A stretch of 64,000 nt of DNA from Pseudoalteromonas sp. SMS1 (lineage in GTDB: Bacteria > Pseudomonadota > Gammaproteobacteria > Enterobacterales > Alteromonadaceae): positions 124,001 to 188,000 of the forward strand of contig NZ_JAKGBI010000013.1 in assembly GCF_021530565.1 (NCBI RefSeq). The letters are read 5' to 3'. This document shows, in pieces, positions 48,830 to 58,144 of the stretch. How positions within the stretch are numbered: position 1 is the stretch's first letter; every line of letters starts with the position of its first letter. The translations under genes and the position numbers were made by a program. The notes under the pieces were generated by a model. It did not search any database. It was not told the DNA's origin and worked only from the letters and a program-made list of their open reading frames with translations.

Positions 48830-51087
48830 AGTTATTGATCCTATTCCTCCTGTTGTGGGGTGGTCAGAGTCAAGCGAAGGTCATTGGCAAGGTATCTGAT
48901 GCATTAACTGACGTGTGGTTGAATGAGGTAAAAGTTGTCAATACTCGAAATGGCGCGGTAGCGTTTACCAACGAGTATGGGTCATTTGCAATTGATGCAA
49001 TCGTGAATGATCAATTGATGTTTTCAAGACGCGGGTTTGACGATGAAATTCAGCTTGTTCCCAGCAATAAGTTGATTTATGTCGCATTGGAGCCATACGA
49101 GTTTCAAGATACGGGATCACTAAATAGTCTACTGTCTACTGGAGGGAGACAAAGCCAAACGCTCGCAAGTACACCCGCCAGTGCCGTAGTTATCTCGCAA
49201 ACCGAAATATCTAAATTCGGTTATCAAACGTTAGCAGAAGTGCTCAATCATATTTCAGGCCTTTACCTAGTTGAAGAGCACAGCTGGACTGGATCTGGAC
49301 CTAACGTTGGAGTACGCGGTTACATGAGCAGCGGGGTTAATAATGGCCTACTGATCATGATTAACGGCGTTGCTCAATACGAAGATTATTGGGGCCAATT
49401 TCCATTAAATAGAACAGATATCCCGGTACAAGCCATCACCAGAATCGAAGTGGTCAAGGGCCCGATGTCAGTGACTTATGGCAATCAGGCGCTGCTCGGT
49501 ACGATCAATATCATTACTCGAGCCGATACCAGCGAGTTAATGAGCGGGTCTCAAGATTTGGTAAGTTACTCGGTAAACAACCTCGGTGATATGCGTGCAT
49601 CAGCTAAGCTTTCGTATGATGGTAACACGAATCACACATTTACATTTGGGGCTTCATACGACACAGGAAAATTTGACTCTCGAAGTTTGAATGCTGAGTC
49701 AAAATTCGCGTCTGCCTATGGCAACTCTCTGTCTGGACATTCTTTGTTTTTGGGGCTTTCTTCCAACTTTAGAAAAAACCTTGTACTCAATGCGAATATA
49801 TCACAAGCGAAAAGAGGAATCTTGGCCGACTTGAGCTTTGCTTCAGAGCATTTTGGCAAATTTACAGGGCGTCAGTATGCAGACATAAATGGCACGAACT
49901 TAAGTCTCAGCTATCGGCATCCATGGCTTGATGGTGCAGCCCAAACAAAAGCTACCTTTGGCTACTTTACGCACAATTCACTGCAAGATTACGCCGCTGG
50001 TGGCGTGACCTACGGCTTCGCGAGTTATCGTTCAAAGGCGCTACAGTTTGAATGGGAGCTGTCTTTATTGGGTAGGAAGCTGTATCAAATCCCGCTTAAT
50101 ATCCGGTTTGGCGGACAAATGCGCCGCGCTTTAGACTTACACACTACATTTGATATTGGCACAGCAGTAGGGGTTACTGACCGATACATTGCGCTCGACC
50201 ACGACGATACACTAGATACCCACTCGGTTTTTTTTCAATTAGATTATCAACTCAATGATATGTGGTTAGTCGATATTGGCGTGCGAGCTGAAGGTGTCTC
50301 CAGCTATCAAATGATTTTTGGATGCAAGGAACTTCTCAATGTGTGCAATGAGGCCCTGTTCTCGGAGCCGCCCACGCTTATAAACAGTCCTCGAGCTTTA
50401 TATGAGCGAAAAGCAAATGTAGCCGCACTGACAACTGAATACACTCCAAAAGTGGCGGTTATTTTTTAAAAAGATAAATACCCCCGTTATAAAAATATTT
50501 ATATTGTTGGGGGAAGAAAACCCTCCGATTTGTCTATTAGCTCTCAAGTGAGTGTGTATTACAGTGAATTAAATAGCTTGATTGTTCGCCATGGATTGCA
50601 AAGTTTTGCCCGAACCGGTGCTGTTAAAGGGGCTGAATTAACAGCAAAAATGACATGGGGCGGGCTATTCGCTCGGCTGGGAATCAATGATTACCGTGCG
50701 GAAGACTTTGAGATGGATAATCGAGTCCCTGCATCTCCGAGGTATCTGGCCCAATTGCGCGTAAGTACGACCTTAACCGAGGGGCTTGATGCCGGCGTAT
50801 CACTCAGGTTAATGGATAAAATGTACAACAGCTTTTCTCATTGCGATGAACAACGCGGTTGTGAGTATATAAATCCTGAAAAACCGTACAGCGATAAAGC
50901 GATGTTAATAGATCTAAGCTTTACCGCTCCGCTCACTTTCGGCCTGCCAATGACAACGCAGTTTGGTGTAAAAAACGTATTTGGTACCCATCATACCCAT
51001 CCAGTTTCTTCAAATAATGCTTGGTTGAAGCAAGGATTTCCTGCCGAGGCAAGGCGAGTATTTATGTCGTTCAAGTATCAGCTTTAA
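48826..51087 (+). pseudogene. TonB-dependent outer-membrane receptor, interrupted by an in-frame stop near 50467
   Basis: The first part (48826-50469, 547 residues) has a signal peptide (LLILFLLLWGGQSQA), an N-terminal carboxypeptidase-regulatory-like domain, a plug (TLAEVLNHISGLYLVEEHS; VVKGPMSVTYGNQALLGTIN) and about half of the barrel. TAA at 50467 stops it after TPKVAVIF. The barrel resumes at about 50530 in the same frame (SISSQVSVYYSELNSLIV) and ends with a proper C terminus (VFMSFKYQL). Between them an alternative frame gives IFKKINTPVIKIFILLGE, similar to the usual receptor sequence at this point, so a frameshift plus a small deletion is likely. The ATG overlaps the TIR gene stop (ATGA). 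Confidence 0.75.
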
Positions 51088-51099
51088 GGAGTATGGCGA

Positions 51100-54000
51100 A
51101 TGTTTAGAAATATGATAGAGCGTTTGAGGTTTAGGGCTGACGCATTTCCAGATGCAATGGCTTTGTTAGATGATACACAGACCTTGAGCAACCTCACATT
51201 ATGGGAAAAAGTTAGCAATCGTGCTCAGTGGTTTATAGAGAAAGGTATTAAAGCACAGGACAACGTTGCCATTTACCAAGCTCGTTCAGCAGATGCAGTG
51301 ATAAGTATGCTTGCATTAATGAGCATCAGAGCCGTCTTTATTCCACTAGATAGACAGTTGAGCAACGATGGGATCAGCGCACGATTAAAAAAGGCACACT
51401 GCAAAAGGGTGGTTTGCGACTCCCCACCAAAGTTTCAAGTAGCTGGGGTTATAAGCGTTGATTTGACAAAAGAGCCCAAAATAGAAAGTACGCTGATCAA
51501 GTGTGAACCGTTTCGCTTTGGAGATTTAGTATACGTGTTGTTTACGTCAGGAACGACCGGAGAACCGAAGGGAGTTAAAGTAAAATATGACTCAGTTTAT
51601 CGGCATTTAGCATGGAAAAATACGGTTTACCCTGTGTCAGGTCCAAGTATTGAGTTATTAAAAGCGCCACTTAGCTTTGATGTTTCAATTCGGGAGTTAT
51701 TGGGGTTTTTGTTTTCAAAAAATGCGTTGTTCGTGCTCACTGAGGGGGATGAGAAAAGACCGGATATCCTGTGTCAAAAGATACATCAGCTGCACCTCAC
51801 AGAGATTAGCGTAGTCCCCAGTTTTTTATTTGCATTATTGGCCTACATCGAAAAGTTCGTGCATATTGAAACACTCTCTTCGCTAAAGCGTATTTTAGTT
51901 GGTGGCGAGGTGTTGCCAAAAACGCTGGTTGATAAATTTATCCGGATTTTTGGGCGAGAGAATGTTGCGTTGATCAACCTTTATGGTCCCACAGAGGCGA
52001 CAATTGAAGTGACACACTTTGATTGTTTATCAGGATCTTACACACACCTTGACTCTGTGCCAATAGGTCAGGCTATTTACCGAGATTCTTTGCACATTTT
52101 GGATACAGACGGCAAGCCAGTCCAAGAAGGAGAGATCGGAGAGCTTTACATTGTCGGCGAGCAAGTTGCGCTTGGTTACATTGGTACAAAAGAGCGAATG
52201 CAAAATGCATTCAAAACAAATTACTTGTCAGGAAGACGCTCATACAAAACGGGGGATCTCGTAAAACGTTTACGCGATGGAAATTTAGCATACTGTGGTC
52301 GTGTTGATCGTCAAGTAAAGCTCAACGGAAAAATCATCAATTTAGAAACATTGGCGTCAGAAATAGTGCCCTTGTTGCGTGCTGAGGACATTCGGCTAAC
52401 CGCTAATACAGATGATGCCGCCCATACGTCGATTTACCTTTTTGTACTGGTGGAGGTTGTCATAAAAAGAGGGCTTACCCCAAGAGACATTCAACAGCAT
52501 ATCCTTAAACGCTGCCATGTACGTATCCCAACTGGGCAAATACTAACGGTGTTGTCGTGGCCAAAAACGCAAAGTGGAAAATGTGACTTAAAAGCGGTAG
52601 CAGATTTTGTAGTGTCCTGGCCAAAACAATCAGCAACGCGCAGCATGCTGGATTACAAAGCGGAAGGTATCGTTACTCAATTTGAGCAAGTAGTGCAGGC
52701 TGCACCTAATCGTACGGCATTAATTTTCGGTCAAGAGAGAATCTCATACAATGCACTAAATAAAAGGATAAATCGAGTCGCAAGTTGCTTACGGTATGAG
52801 CATAACATTAAGAATGACTGCATGGTGGCTATTTGCGCAACACCTAGCATTGATTTTATCACTGCAATATTAGGTGTGCTTAAAGCCGGTGGCGCATTTG
52901 TAACACTCAAAGCTGGAGACCTGTTTCAACCAAATGAAGCCTATTTGCAGTTATCAAATTGCTCACCAGTACTCCTGCTGACAGACACAGAGCATAAAGA
53001 TAGGTTTGTTTATCCAAGGTTATGCATAGAAGAGCTTGCAACAGACACATACTTACCGACTCAAAACTTACCAAATTTCAGAACGCCAAAGAGTTTAAAT
53101 TATTTGTGTTATACGTCTGGATCCAGTAGTGAGCCCAAGGGCGTATTGATTGAAGATTTTGGATTGCATCATCGTCTCTACAATAAGCAACAACGGGATC
53201 CTGTTAGGCCGTCTCAAGGGTACTTGCAATTGACGACACCACAATTCGATGGCGCGATTTGGGAACTATTTGGGTGGATATATTCGAGTAGTTATCTTGT
53301 GATAATGCCTGAGTGTGAGCGTACCAATCCAGAAAAGCTTTTACACTATATCGGCGAGTACAACATTGCTGAGATCTTGATGGTGCCAAGTCAATTGCAT
53401 GCTTTTTTAAGTTATGTACGCACCCATAACTACGAACATACGTTAAGCCTGCTAACAAGAATACGAGTGGGTGGCGAGCAAGTACAGCGTGACACTATTG
53501 AATTGTTTAAACAAACAAATACAAAAAACAAAATCGCATTGATAAATAACTATGGCCCTACTGAAGCAACGATAGATGTATCTCAAAGGACGATACATAC
53601 ATTGGCGATTCAAGACCCAATTTCGATTGGCACAGCGCATGAAGGTGTTGAACTGTTAGTGCTAAACGAGCAACTAGAAGAAGTCGATAAAGGAGAGTTA
53701 GGTCAGTTGGCTATCGGTGGGATTGGTTTAATGAGGGGGTATATGAATGGTGGTGAGGTGCTTCAAAATGCATTTGTTGCGCATCCATACAACAGCCACA
53801 GCCAGCTTTATTTGACAGGGGATTTGGCATACCAAACAGACTGTGGCGAATTTGTCGTTGAAGGTCGAGTTGACGAGCAGATAAAAATTCATGGCAAACG
53901 CGTAGACCTGTCAGATTTAAGGCATGTTTTTGAAGAAGTACTGCCTTTTGACACCTTTAAAGTTTTGACTATGAGTACGACGCTAGGCACACACATCTTA

Positions 54001-55161
54001 GTGTTTTTATTGGATAGGGCTGTAAATAATTTGGCGTCATTAACCATGGAGGAGCTCAAACAACTGGTCAAGTTTAAACTGCCAGATTATATGGTGCCTA
54101 AAGCGTATTATAGCATTGACGAATTCCCCAGATTAGACAATGGCAAAATTGATCGGGCTGCGTTGCTGAGGATGCATATTGATAATGACCCCAATTCTGA
54201 TCATGACGGGATGGACATAAGCTTATTTGGCGTGGTTAAACGAGTTTTTAATTTACCTTACATACCAACGGCGGATCAGCGTCTTGACGAGTTGGGGGCA
54301 GATTCTATCAATATTATCTCATTAGCTGCTGAACTAAAATCCCACTTGGGGTGGCAAGTTGAGCTGGAATTATTAACACCTGATCGAACATTACGCAGCA
54401 TCAGTAAGTTACACTTTGGTGATGTGAATAGAGCCAGGTACATAACCTATAACGAACAACATAAGCCGACTATATTTTGTTTTCCGCCGGCATCTGGATT
54501 GGGGTTTTGCTACAAACCTTTGTCACAACAGCTTCAAAATAGGTCATTGGTGTCATTTCACTTTATTGAGTCTTGCAGCGACATTGTCGGCACGTATTGC
54601 GATGACATCAGTCGATTGAGACAAGCTGAAATTCACCTAATAGGGTTTTCTGGCGGGGGCAATTTAGCGATGCAAGTTGCGCAAATGTTGAGCGAGCGAA
54701 AAATCGATGTACACAGTGTAACACTTATTGATGCATTTATTCACACCGTGCCCTATAAGCGCTTACCAGAAAAAGTGCGCGCAATGCGTGATAAATTAAC
54801 ACAACAAACTTTAGCAGAGCTGACTCATTCTGGATTGCCAGTAAATATGATTCAAAACCGTATATTTGCGTACTACCAACATCATTGGCAAAGTCTACTC
54901 AATGACGAAAAGATAAATTGCCCGATTCTGCAAGTAAATGCACAGGACCAAGCGTTAATAAATGAGATTAATAGTGACCCTGAATTAGGGGAAGTATTGC
55001 ACGATAACTGGTCTTTTTGGACAGAGCATCCCGATTCTACCAAGGTGTATGTTGATGCATCTCACTACGAAATGATGACTCGCCCGTACGTAGAGTGTAT
55101 TGCAATACATATTAAAGATTTCATGGCGTCTATTAACACGGAGCAGGGCCATGAATATTGA
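51100..55161 (+). CDS. NRPS-like enzyme with domain order A-A-T-TE (no condensation domain)
   Basis: The 1353-residue protein has two adenylation domains: A1 about 1-505 (FTSGTTGEPKGV, NLYGPTEAT, YKTGDLVKRL, GRVDRQVKLNGK, catalytic Lys494 in QSGKCD) and A2 about 522-1025 (YTSGSSSEPKGV, NNYGPTEAT, LTGDLAY, GRVDEQIKIHGK, Lys1016 in DNGKID). One carrier domain follows (DELGADSIN, phosphopantetheine Ser1069), then a thioesterase of about 1120-1345 (GFSGGGNLAMQVA, Ser1184; a His in DASHYEMM). No condensation domain and no carrier after A1 are present, so a standard peptide assembly line is excluded. TAAGGAG at 51085-51091 supports the start. The end overlaps the next gene by 11 bases. Confidence 0.92.
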   Translation: MFRNMIERLRFRADAFPDAMALLDDTQTLSNLTLWEKVSNRAQWFIEKGIKAQDNVAIYQARSADAVISMLALMSIRAVFIPLDRQLSNDGISARLKKAHCKRVVCDSPPKFQVAGVISVDLTKEPKIESTLIKCEPFRFGDLVYVLFTSGTTGEPKGVKVKYDSVYRHLAWKNTVYPVSGPSIELLKAPLSFDVSIRELLGFLFSKNALFVLTEGDEKRPDILCQKIHQLHLTEISVVPSFLFALLAYIEKFVHIETLSSLKRILVGGEVLPKTLVDKFIRIFGRENVALINLYGPTEATIEVTHFDCLSGSYTHLDSVPIGQAIYRDSLHILDTDGKPVQEGEIGELYIVGEQVALGYIGTKERMQNAFKTNYLSGRRSYKTGDLVKRLRDGNLAYCGRVDRQVKLNGKIINLETLASEIVPLLRAEDIRLTANTDDAAHTSIYLFVLVEVVIKRGLTPRDIQQHILKRCHVRIPTGQILTVLSWPKTQSGKCDLKAVADFVVSWPKQSATRSMLDYKAEGIVTQFEQVVQAAPNRTALIFGQERISYNALNKRINRVASCLRYEHNIKNDCMVAICATPSIDFITAILGVLKAGGAFVTLKAGDLFQPNEAYLQLSNCSPVLLLTDTEHKDRFVYPRLCIEELATDTYLPTQNLPNFRTPKSLNYLCYTSGSSSEPKGVLIEDFGLHHRLYNKQQRDPVRPSQGYLQLTTPQFDGAIWELFGWIYSSSYLVIMPECERTNPEKLLHYIGEYNIAEILMVPSQLHAFLSYVRTHNYEHTLSLLTRIRVGGEQVQRDTIELFKQTNTKNKIALINNYGPTEATIDVSQRTIHTLAIQDPISIGTAHEGVELLVLNEQLEEVDKGELGQLAIGGIGLMRGYMNGGEVLQNAFVAHPYNSHSQLYLTGDLAYQTDCGEFVVEGRVDEQIKIHGKRVDLSDLRHVFEEVLPFDTFKVLTMSTTLGTHILVFLLDRAVNNLASLTMEELKQLVKFKLPDYMVPKAYYSIDEFPRLDNGKIDRAALLRMHIDNDPNSDHDGMDISLFGVVKRVFNLPYIPTADQRLDELGADSINIISLAAELKSHLGWQVELELLTPDRTLRSISKLHFGDVNRARYITYNEQHKPTIFCFPPASGLGFCYKPLSQQLQNRSLVSFHFIESCSDIVGTYCDDISRLRQAEIHLIGFSGGGNLAMQVAQMLSERKIDVHSVTLIDAFIHTVPYKRLPEKVRAMRDKLTQQTLAELTHSGLPVNMIQNRIFAYYQHHWQSLLNDEKINCPILQVNAQDQALINEINSDPELGEVLHDNWSFWTEHPDSTKVYVDASHYEMMTRPYVECIAIHIKDFMASINTEQGHEY

Positions 55162-55528
55162 GATATATGCCAACCAAAATAGTTCTGTTATCCAAAACTT
55201 TATAGATAATGCCCCACAAGGGGTCAATATGTATTTTGATAAGAATGAATTGGTAGATATGGATATTTACCTGTTCATTTATTTGCCAGAGGAATTGACC
55301 AATAAACACATTCCCCCAACATTACCTCAGTTGGTAGACTATTCAAACAAGCACCCTGAGAAAACCGTGTTTTGTTTTGCCGAAGAGCAAGGCGTAGAAC
55401 AAATTACTGCCCATCAACTCAAATCTATAAGAGCAGTTGGGAAGCTAGTGGAAGAAAATGGCGCAAAGTGGTTGACGAAATTGCCTGCATCATTGTGTTC
55501 GCTCGAAATTGCAACGGAGAGGTCTTAG
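55151..55528 (+). CDS. Small NDT-like protein, paralogous to the N terminus of the TIR protein
   Basis: The 125-residue product matches the N-terminal domain of the TIR protein in its second half: KTVFCFAEEQ versus RTIYCYLEED, and GKLVEENGAKWL versus GKLVEGNGAVWL. The position of the putative catalytic Glu (ALAEVVDTS in the large protein) reads LPQLVDYS, so Glu is replaced by Gln, and the N-terminal GGT motif is absent. It is probably non-catalytic and may pair with or regulate the large protein. The ATG lies inside the end of the NRPS-like gene and the next gene starts 2 bases after its stop. Confidence 0.7.
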   Translation: MNIEIYANQNSSVIQNFIDNAPQGVNMYFDKNELVDMDIYLFIYLPEELTNKHIPPTLPQLVDYSNKHPEKTVFCFAEEQGVEQITAHQLKSIRAVGKLVEENGAKWLTKLPASLCSLEIATERS

Positions 55529-55530
55529 AC

Positions 55531-56280
55531 ATGTTGAAGGTAGAGCTCGTAACTGGCTTTGACCATTTGTACGATAAGGCATCAATTGATGCGCTATCAT
55601 TGCATGCTCAAGCTGATGCAAAAGTACTGAGTGAGCAAGGCAGTTATCTCGACGCATTAGCGGACTCACTGCCATCCGAAGAGCAATTATATATTTCGTC
55701 TGTTGATTCCCTATTTAAACGTTACGAGGCCGGGTTTGGGCCCATAAAAGATTTCTTGCTTGGTTTGAAATTTATATCTAATAATCGCAGTGGCAGTATT
55801 AACGTGAGATTAAATATATTTGTTTTCTCATTTTTAGCGCATGCAAAAAATCTGGATTTAATGTTTGCCACAGAAGTGCAAGCGGCACATCGTGAACGTT
55901 TTTTGAGCTGGCAAAAGACGATTGACGAACTGGTATGCTTTGAGTCAAAGGGGCGTACTATGTCTCGTGAACATCTTAGCATCGTTAAGCCGTATTTAAA
56001 GCTACGTAAAATTCTTGAGCGAGACTCAGCTCGTAATGAGTTGGCCTTGTTAGCGTTGTTGACTTTTTCTTGTCCCATGCAAGAAAGTGAAATATATAAA
56101 ATCCTAGGAGGTACCCAGTCAGGTCTCAAAGCACTCCTTTTTACATTGTTTGATACGGGGGTGGTCACTAAATCTGCAGGGCGGGTCACCATAGAAGAGC
56201 AGTATATTCCCATAGCTGTGTTTTTTGTTCGAGCAAAATTAGGGGTAGACCTTATGCAACTTGCTAAGCGGTGGGTGTAA
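55531..56280 (+). CDS. Unrecognised 249-aa protein with a possible C-terminal winged helix
   Basis: I recognise no named family. The start at 55531 follows GGAGAGGTC; the longer frame to 55372 overlaps the NDT-like gene in another frame and is not protein-like. The first 160 residues are mostly helical (DALSLHAQADAKVLSEQGSY and following). The C-terminal part (LALLALLTFSCPMQESEIYK, then GGTQSGLKALLFTLFDTGVV) looks like a helix-turn-helix followed by a wing. It may be a regulator or adaptor of the operon. It shares one base with the next gene (TAATG). Confidence 0.65.
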   Translation: MLKVELVTGFDHLYDKASIDALSLHAQADAKVLSEQGSYLDALADSLPSEEQLYISSVDSLFKRYEAGFGPIKDFLLGLKFISNNRSGSINVRLNIFVFSFLAHAKNLDLMFATEVQAAHRERFLSWQKTIDELVCFESKGRTMSREHLSIVKPYLKLRKILERDSARNELALLALLTFSCPMQESEIYKILGGTQSGLKALLFTLFDTGVVTKSAGRVTIEEQYIPIAVFFVRAKLGVDLMQLAKRWV

Positions 56281-57149
56281 TGACCGAGCTTATCAAGTAT
56301 TTTCAAAATATCTATGTTGCTGTGTATGTTGTGCTGCTTATTGCTAGTCAGTTTATCGTGTTAGCGATTTTTACTTTGGTTAAAACTCGACGCCGCTTTG
56401 TGCGTGCAAAAGCTGGCTTGTCAGCGCAAAAAATGTTGTCTCATGGCAACGAGCTAGCTCAGCACCGCCAATTTACTAAGGTACAAGCGTGGGTGTTTAT
56501 TTGTCAGTTTTTCGGCTTACCGGTAGTGCTTTGTATTGTTGCCTATTTTGTGAGTAAACAGTCCGCAGACATTATTGACAGCCTGACAATTTCATTTTTA
56601 TTAATGTTTTTTTGGTTGACGTTTGTTGGTACAGATGCATTAAAGTCTTTGTTGTCTGGCTTTGCGTTTAAGGTCTTAACAGGGTTTAACAAAAAGGTTC
56701 AAGTGGGTGATGTCATGCAGATTGCAGAGTGTAAAGGTGAACTTATTAGCCTAGATAGCTTTCATACTCAAATAAAGCAATCTAATGGGTACATAGTCAC
56801 ATTTCCAACAGCAGATATGTGGCATTTACGTTTTGCATCTGCCACGTCAGGGAGTGCAAGCGCCCCTTGTGAAATCCCATTCTATCTTGCGAGCTTCATC
56901 GAAGCAGATAAATTACAAAGTTTTGAACGCGGTTTGTGGAATGAGCTTCAAAACTCACGGTACGTGGATTTAAGTGAACCTATTAAGATTAACTTTAAAC
57001 AAAACAGCGAGAACATAGAAGTGTGTGCGGTGGCGCACGTGGCGTTAGCTCGGAATGAGTCAGTGTTTAAAAGTGAGTTGTATAGAGCCATGTTATTAAA
57101 CTGTGCCAAAGACCGTATCTGTTTAGCGAATAGTGAATGCACCTCATAA
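56280..57149 (+). CDS. MscS-like membrane protein
   Basis: The 289-residue product has three hydrophobic segments (about 10-34, 67-88, 98-118). A region like the MscS pore helix and beta domain follows: LLSGFAFKVLTGFNKKVQVG, DVMQIAECKGELISLDSFHT, then YIVTFPTADM, and a C-terminal alpha/beta part. MscS proteins gate on membrane tension; divergent MscS-like channels also occur as effectors in nucleotide-signalling systems. The ATG overlaps the preceding stop (TAATG), so it belongs to the operon and is its last gene. Confidence 0.78.
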   Translation: MTELIKYFQNIYVAVYVVLLIASQFIVLAIFTLVKTRRRFVRAKAGLSAQKMLSHGNELAQHRQFTKVQAWVFICQFFGLPVVLCIVAYFVSKQSADIIDSLTISFLLMFFWLTFVGTDALKSLLSGFAFKVLTGFNKKVQVGDVMQIAECKGELISLDSFHTQIKQSNGYIVTFPTADMWHLRFASATSGSASAPCEIPFYLASFIEADKLQSFERGLWNELQNSRYVDLSEPIKINFKQNSENIEVCAVAHVALARNESVFKSELYRAMLLNCAKDRICLANSECTS

Positions 57150-57375
57150 TTTAGGGTTGTCACATGTTTAATTTAGGTAAATATTTTTGTGTGAAAAAAT
57201 ACAAGTTCTTTGCTTAATAGACTATCTTTTATTACGTAGTTGCACGGGCTGGACTCAGCGTATTCTGAATCATCATACAATGTGCCCAAAGCATGTATCG
57301 ATAAAAGTGACGACCAGGCTGGTGAATCTCCAACACCAGATTTCCTCCCACATTAAAACAGTGTAGAGAACAAAC

Positions 57376-57561
57376 ATGAGCTCAAATAATATCAGCATAG
57401 TAAATTTAATCTTCGCTATTTTCTTACCGCCAATTGGGGCTTTTTTACAAGTCGGTTTTAGTGCGCATTTCTTTATCAATATTGTTTTGACATTACTCGG
57501 TGGATTACCAGGTATGATCCATGCTATTTGGTTAGTTGTGACAAATAAAACCGGTGACTAG
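57376..57561 (+). CDS. YqaE/Pmp3 family small membrane protein
   Basis: The 61-residue peptide has two hydrophobic helices with the family pattern: IFLPPIGAFLQVGF, then LTLLGGLPGMIHAIWLV and a short polar tail. Family members are small inner-membrane proteins linked to salt or membrane stress; the molecular function is unsettled. It is separate from the operon upstream (226 bases). Confidence 0.9.
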   Translation: MSSNNISIVNLIFAIFLPPIGAFLQVGFSAHFFINIVLTLLGGLPGMIHAIWLVVTNKTGD

Positions 57562-58144
57562 ATACAATGTGATGTTTTTAATAAACAAACTTACCAGTGT
57601 GTTAGTGGTGATGAGGGCGCATCGTTTGGTCCATCTTGGGCATGTTTTTCGTTTTAGATACGAATTCGTTAAATTAGATGACGGCGTTTATGAAATTGAT
57701 GTAGCGTGACGTACATCCCTCATTCCGCTTTTGTGTATAGCACTGTGTTTAAAAAATGGGGAAACGATTTTAAAAAGTGTACGGCAGTACTCATAAAATG
57801 ATATCTCAGCCAATTCAATCCCCGCTCTAGGTGAGCAAGGCCGCGACGTGTGGTTTTCGAAATCCTCGTACTCACTCGCGGTCAGTTTTACACTTGTCAC
57901 TTGGCTTTTTTCATATTGGCAATCTTAGACGCCGATAAAAAGGGCTGCCCATGTTAAATGACCCTGGTCGTAGCTTTCTTTGCGCAAGACTCGGCTTTAT
58001 TGGTCCTTTACTGCACCTTCCTGTTTTTACCCGTATTGGAAATAATAATTAATTCGTGACAAAACATTAATGTCTTTGACTGAGTAAGATGTAAAGGTTA
58101 ACGCACAAAAGCGTGTGCAACAAACCTGATTGGCCTTTACGCGC
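57562..58144. other. Gene-poor stretch downstream of the Pmp3 gene
   Basis: No gene is firmly supported. A plus-strand frame at 57572-57709 (45 codons, ending FRYEFVKLDDGVYEIDVA) looks protein-like at its C terminus and could be the tail of a decayed gene; it lacks a convincing start. Confidence 0.35.

Noticed and set aside
55372-55530. N-terminal extension of the 249-residue protein
   Set aside because: Arg/Cys-rich sequence that is the shadow of the NDT-like gene in another frame; a good ribosome binding site precedes 55531.
57688-57900. Minus-strand 70-codon frame in the gap before the chemoreceptor
   Set aside because: Composition and lack of a start signal suggest chance; no family resemblance.
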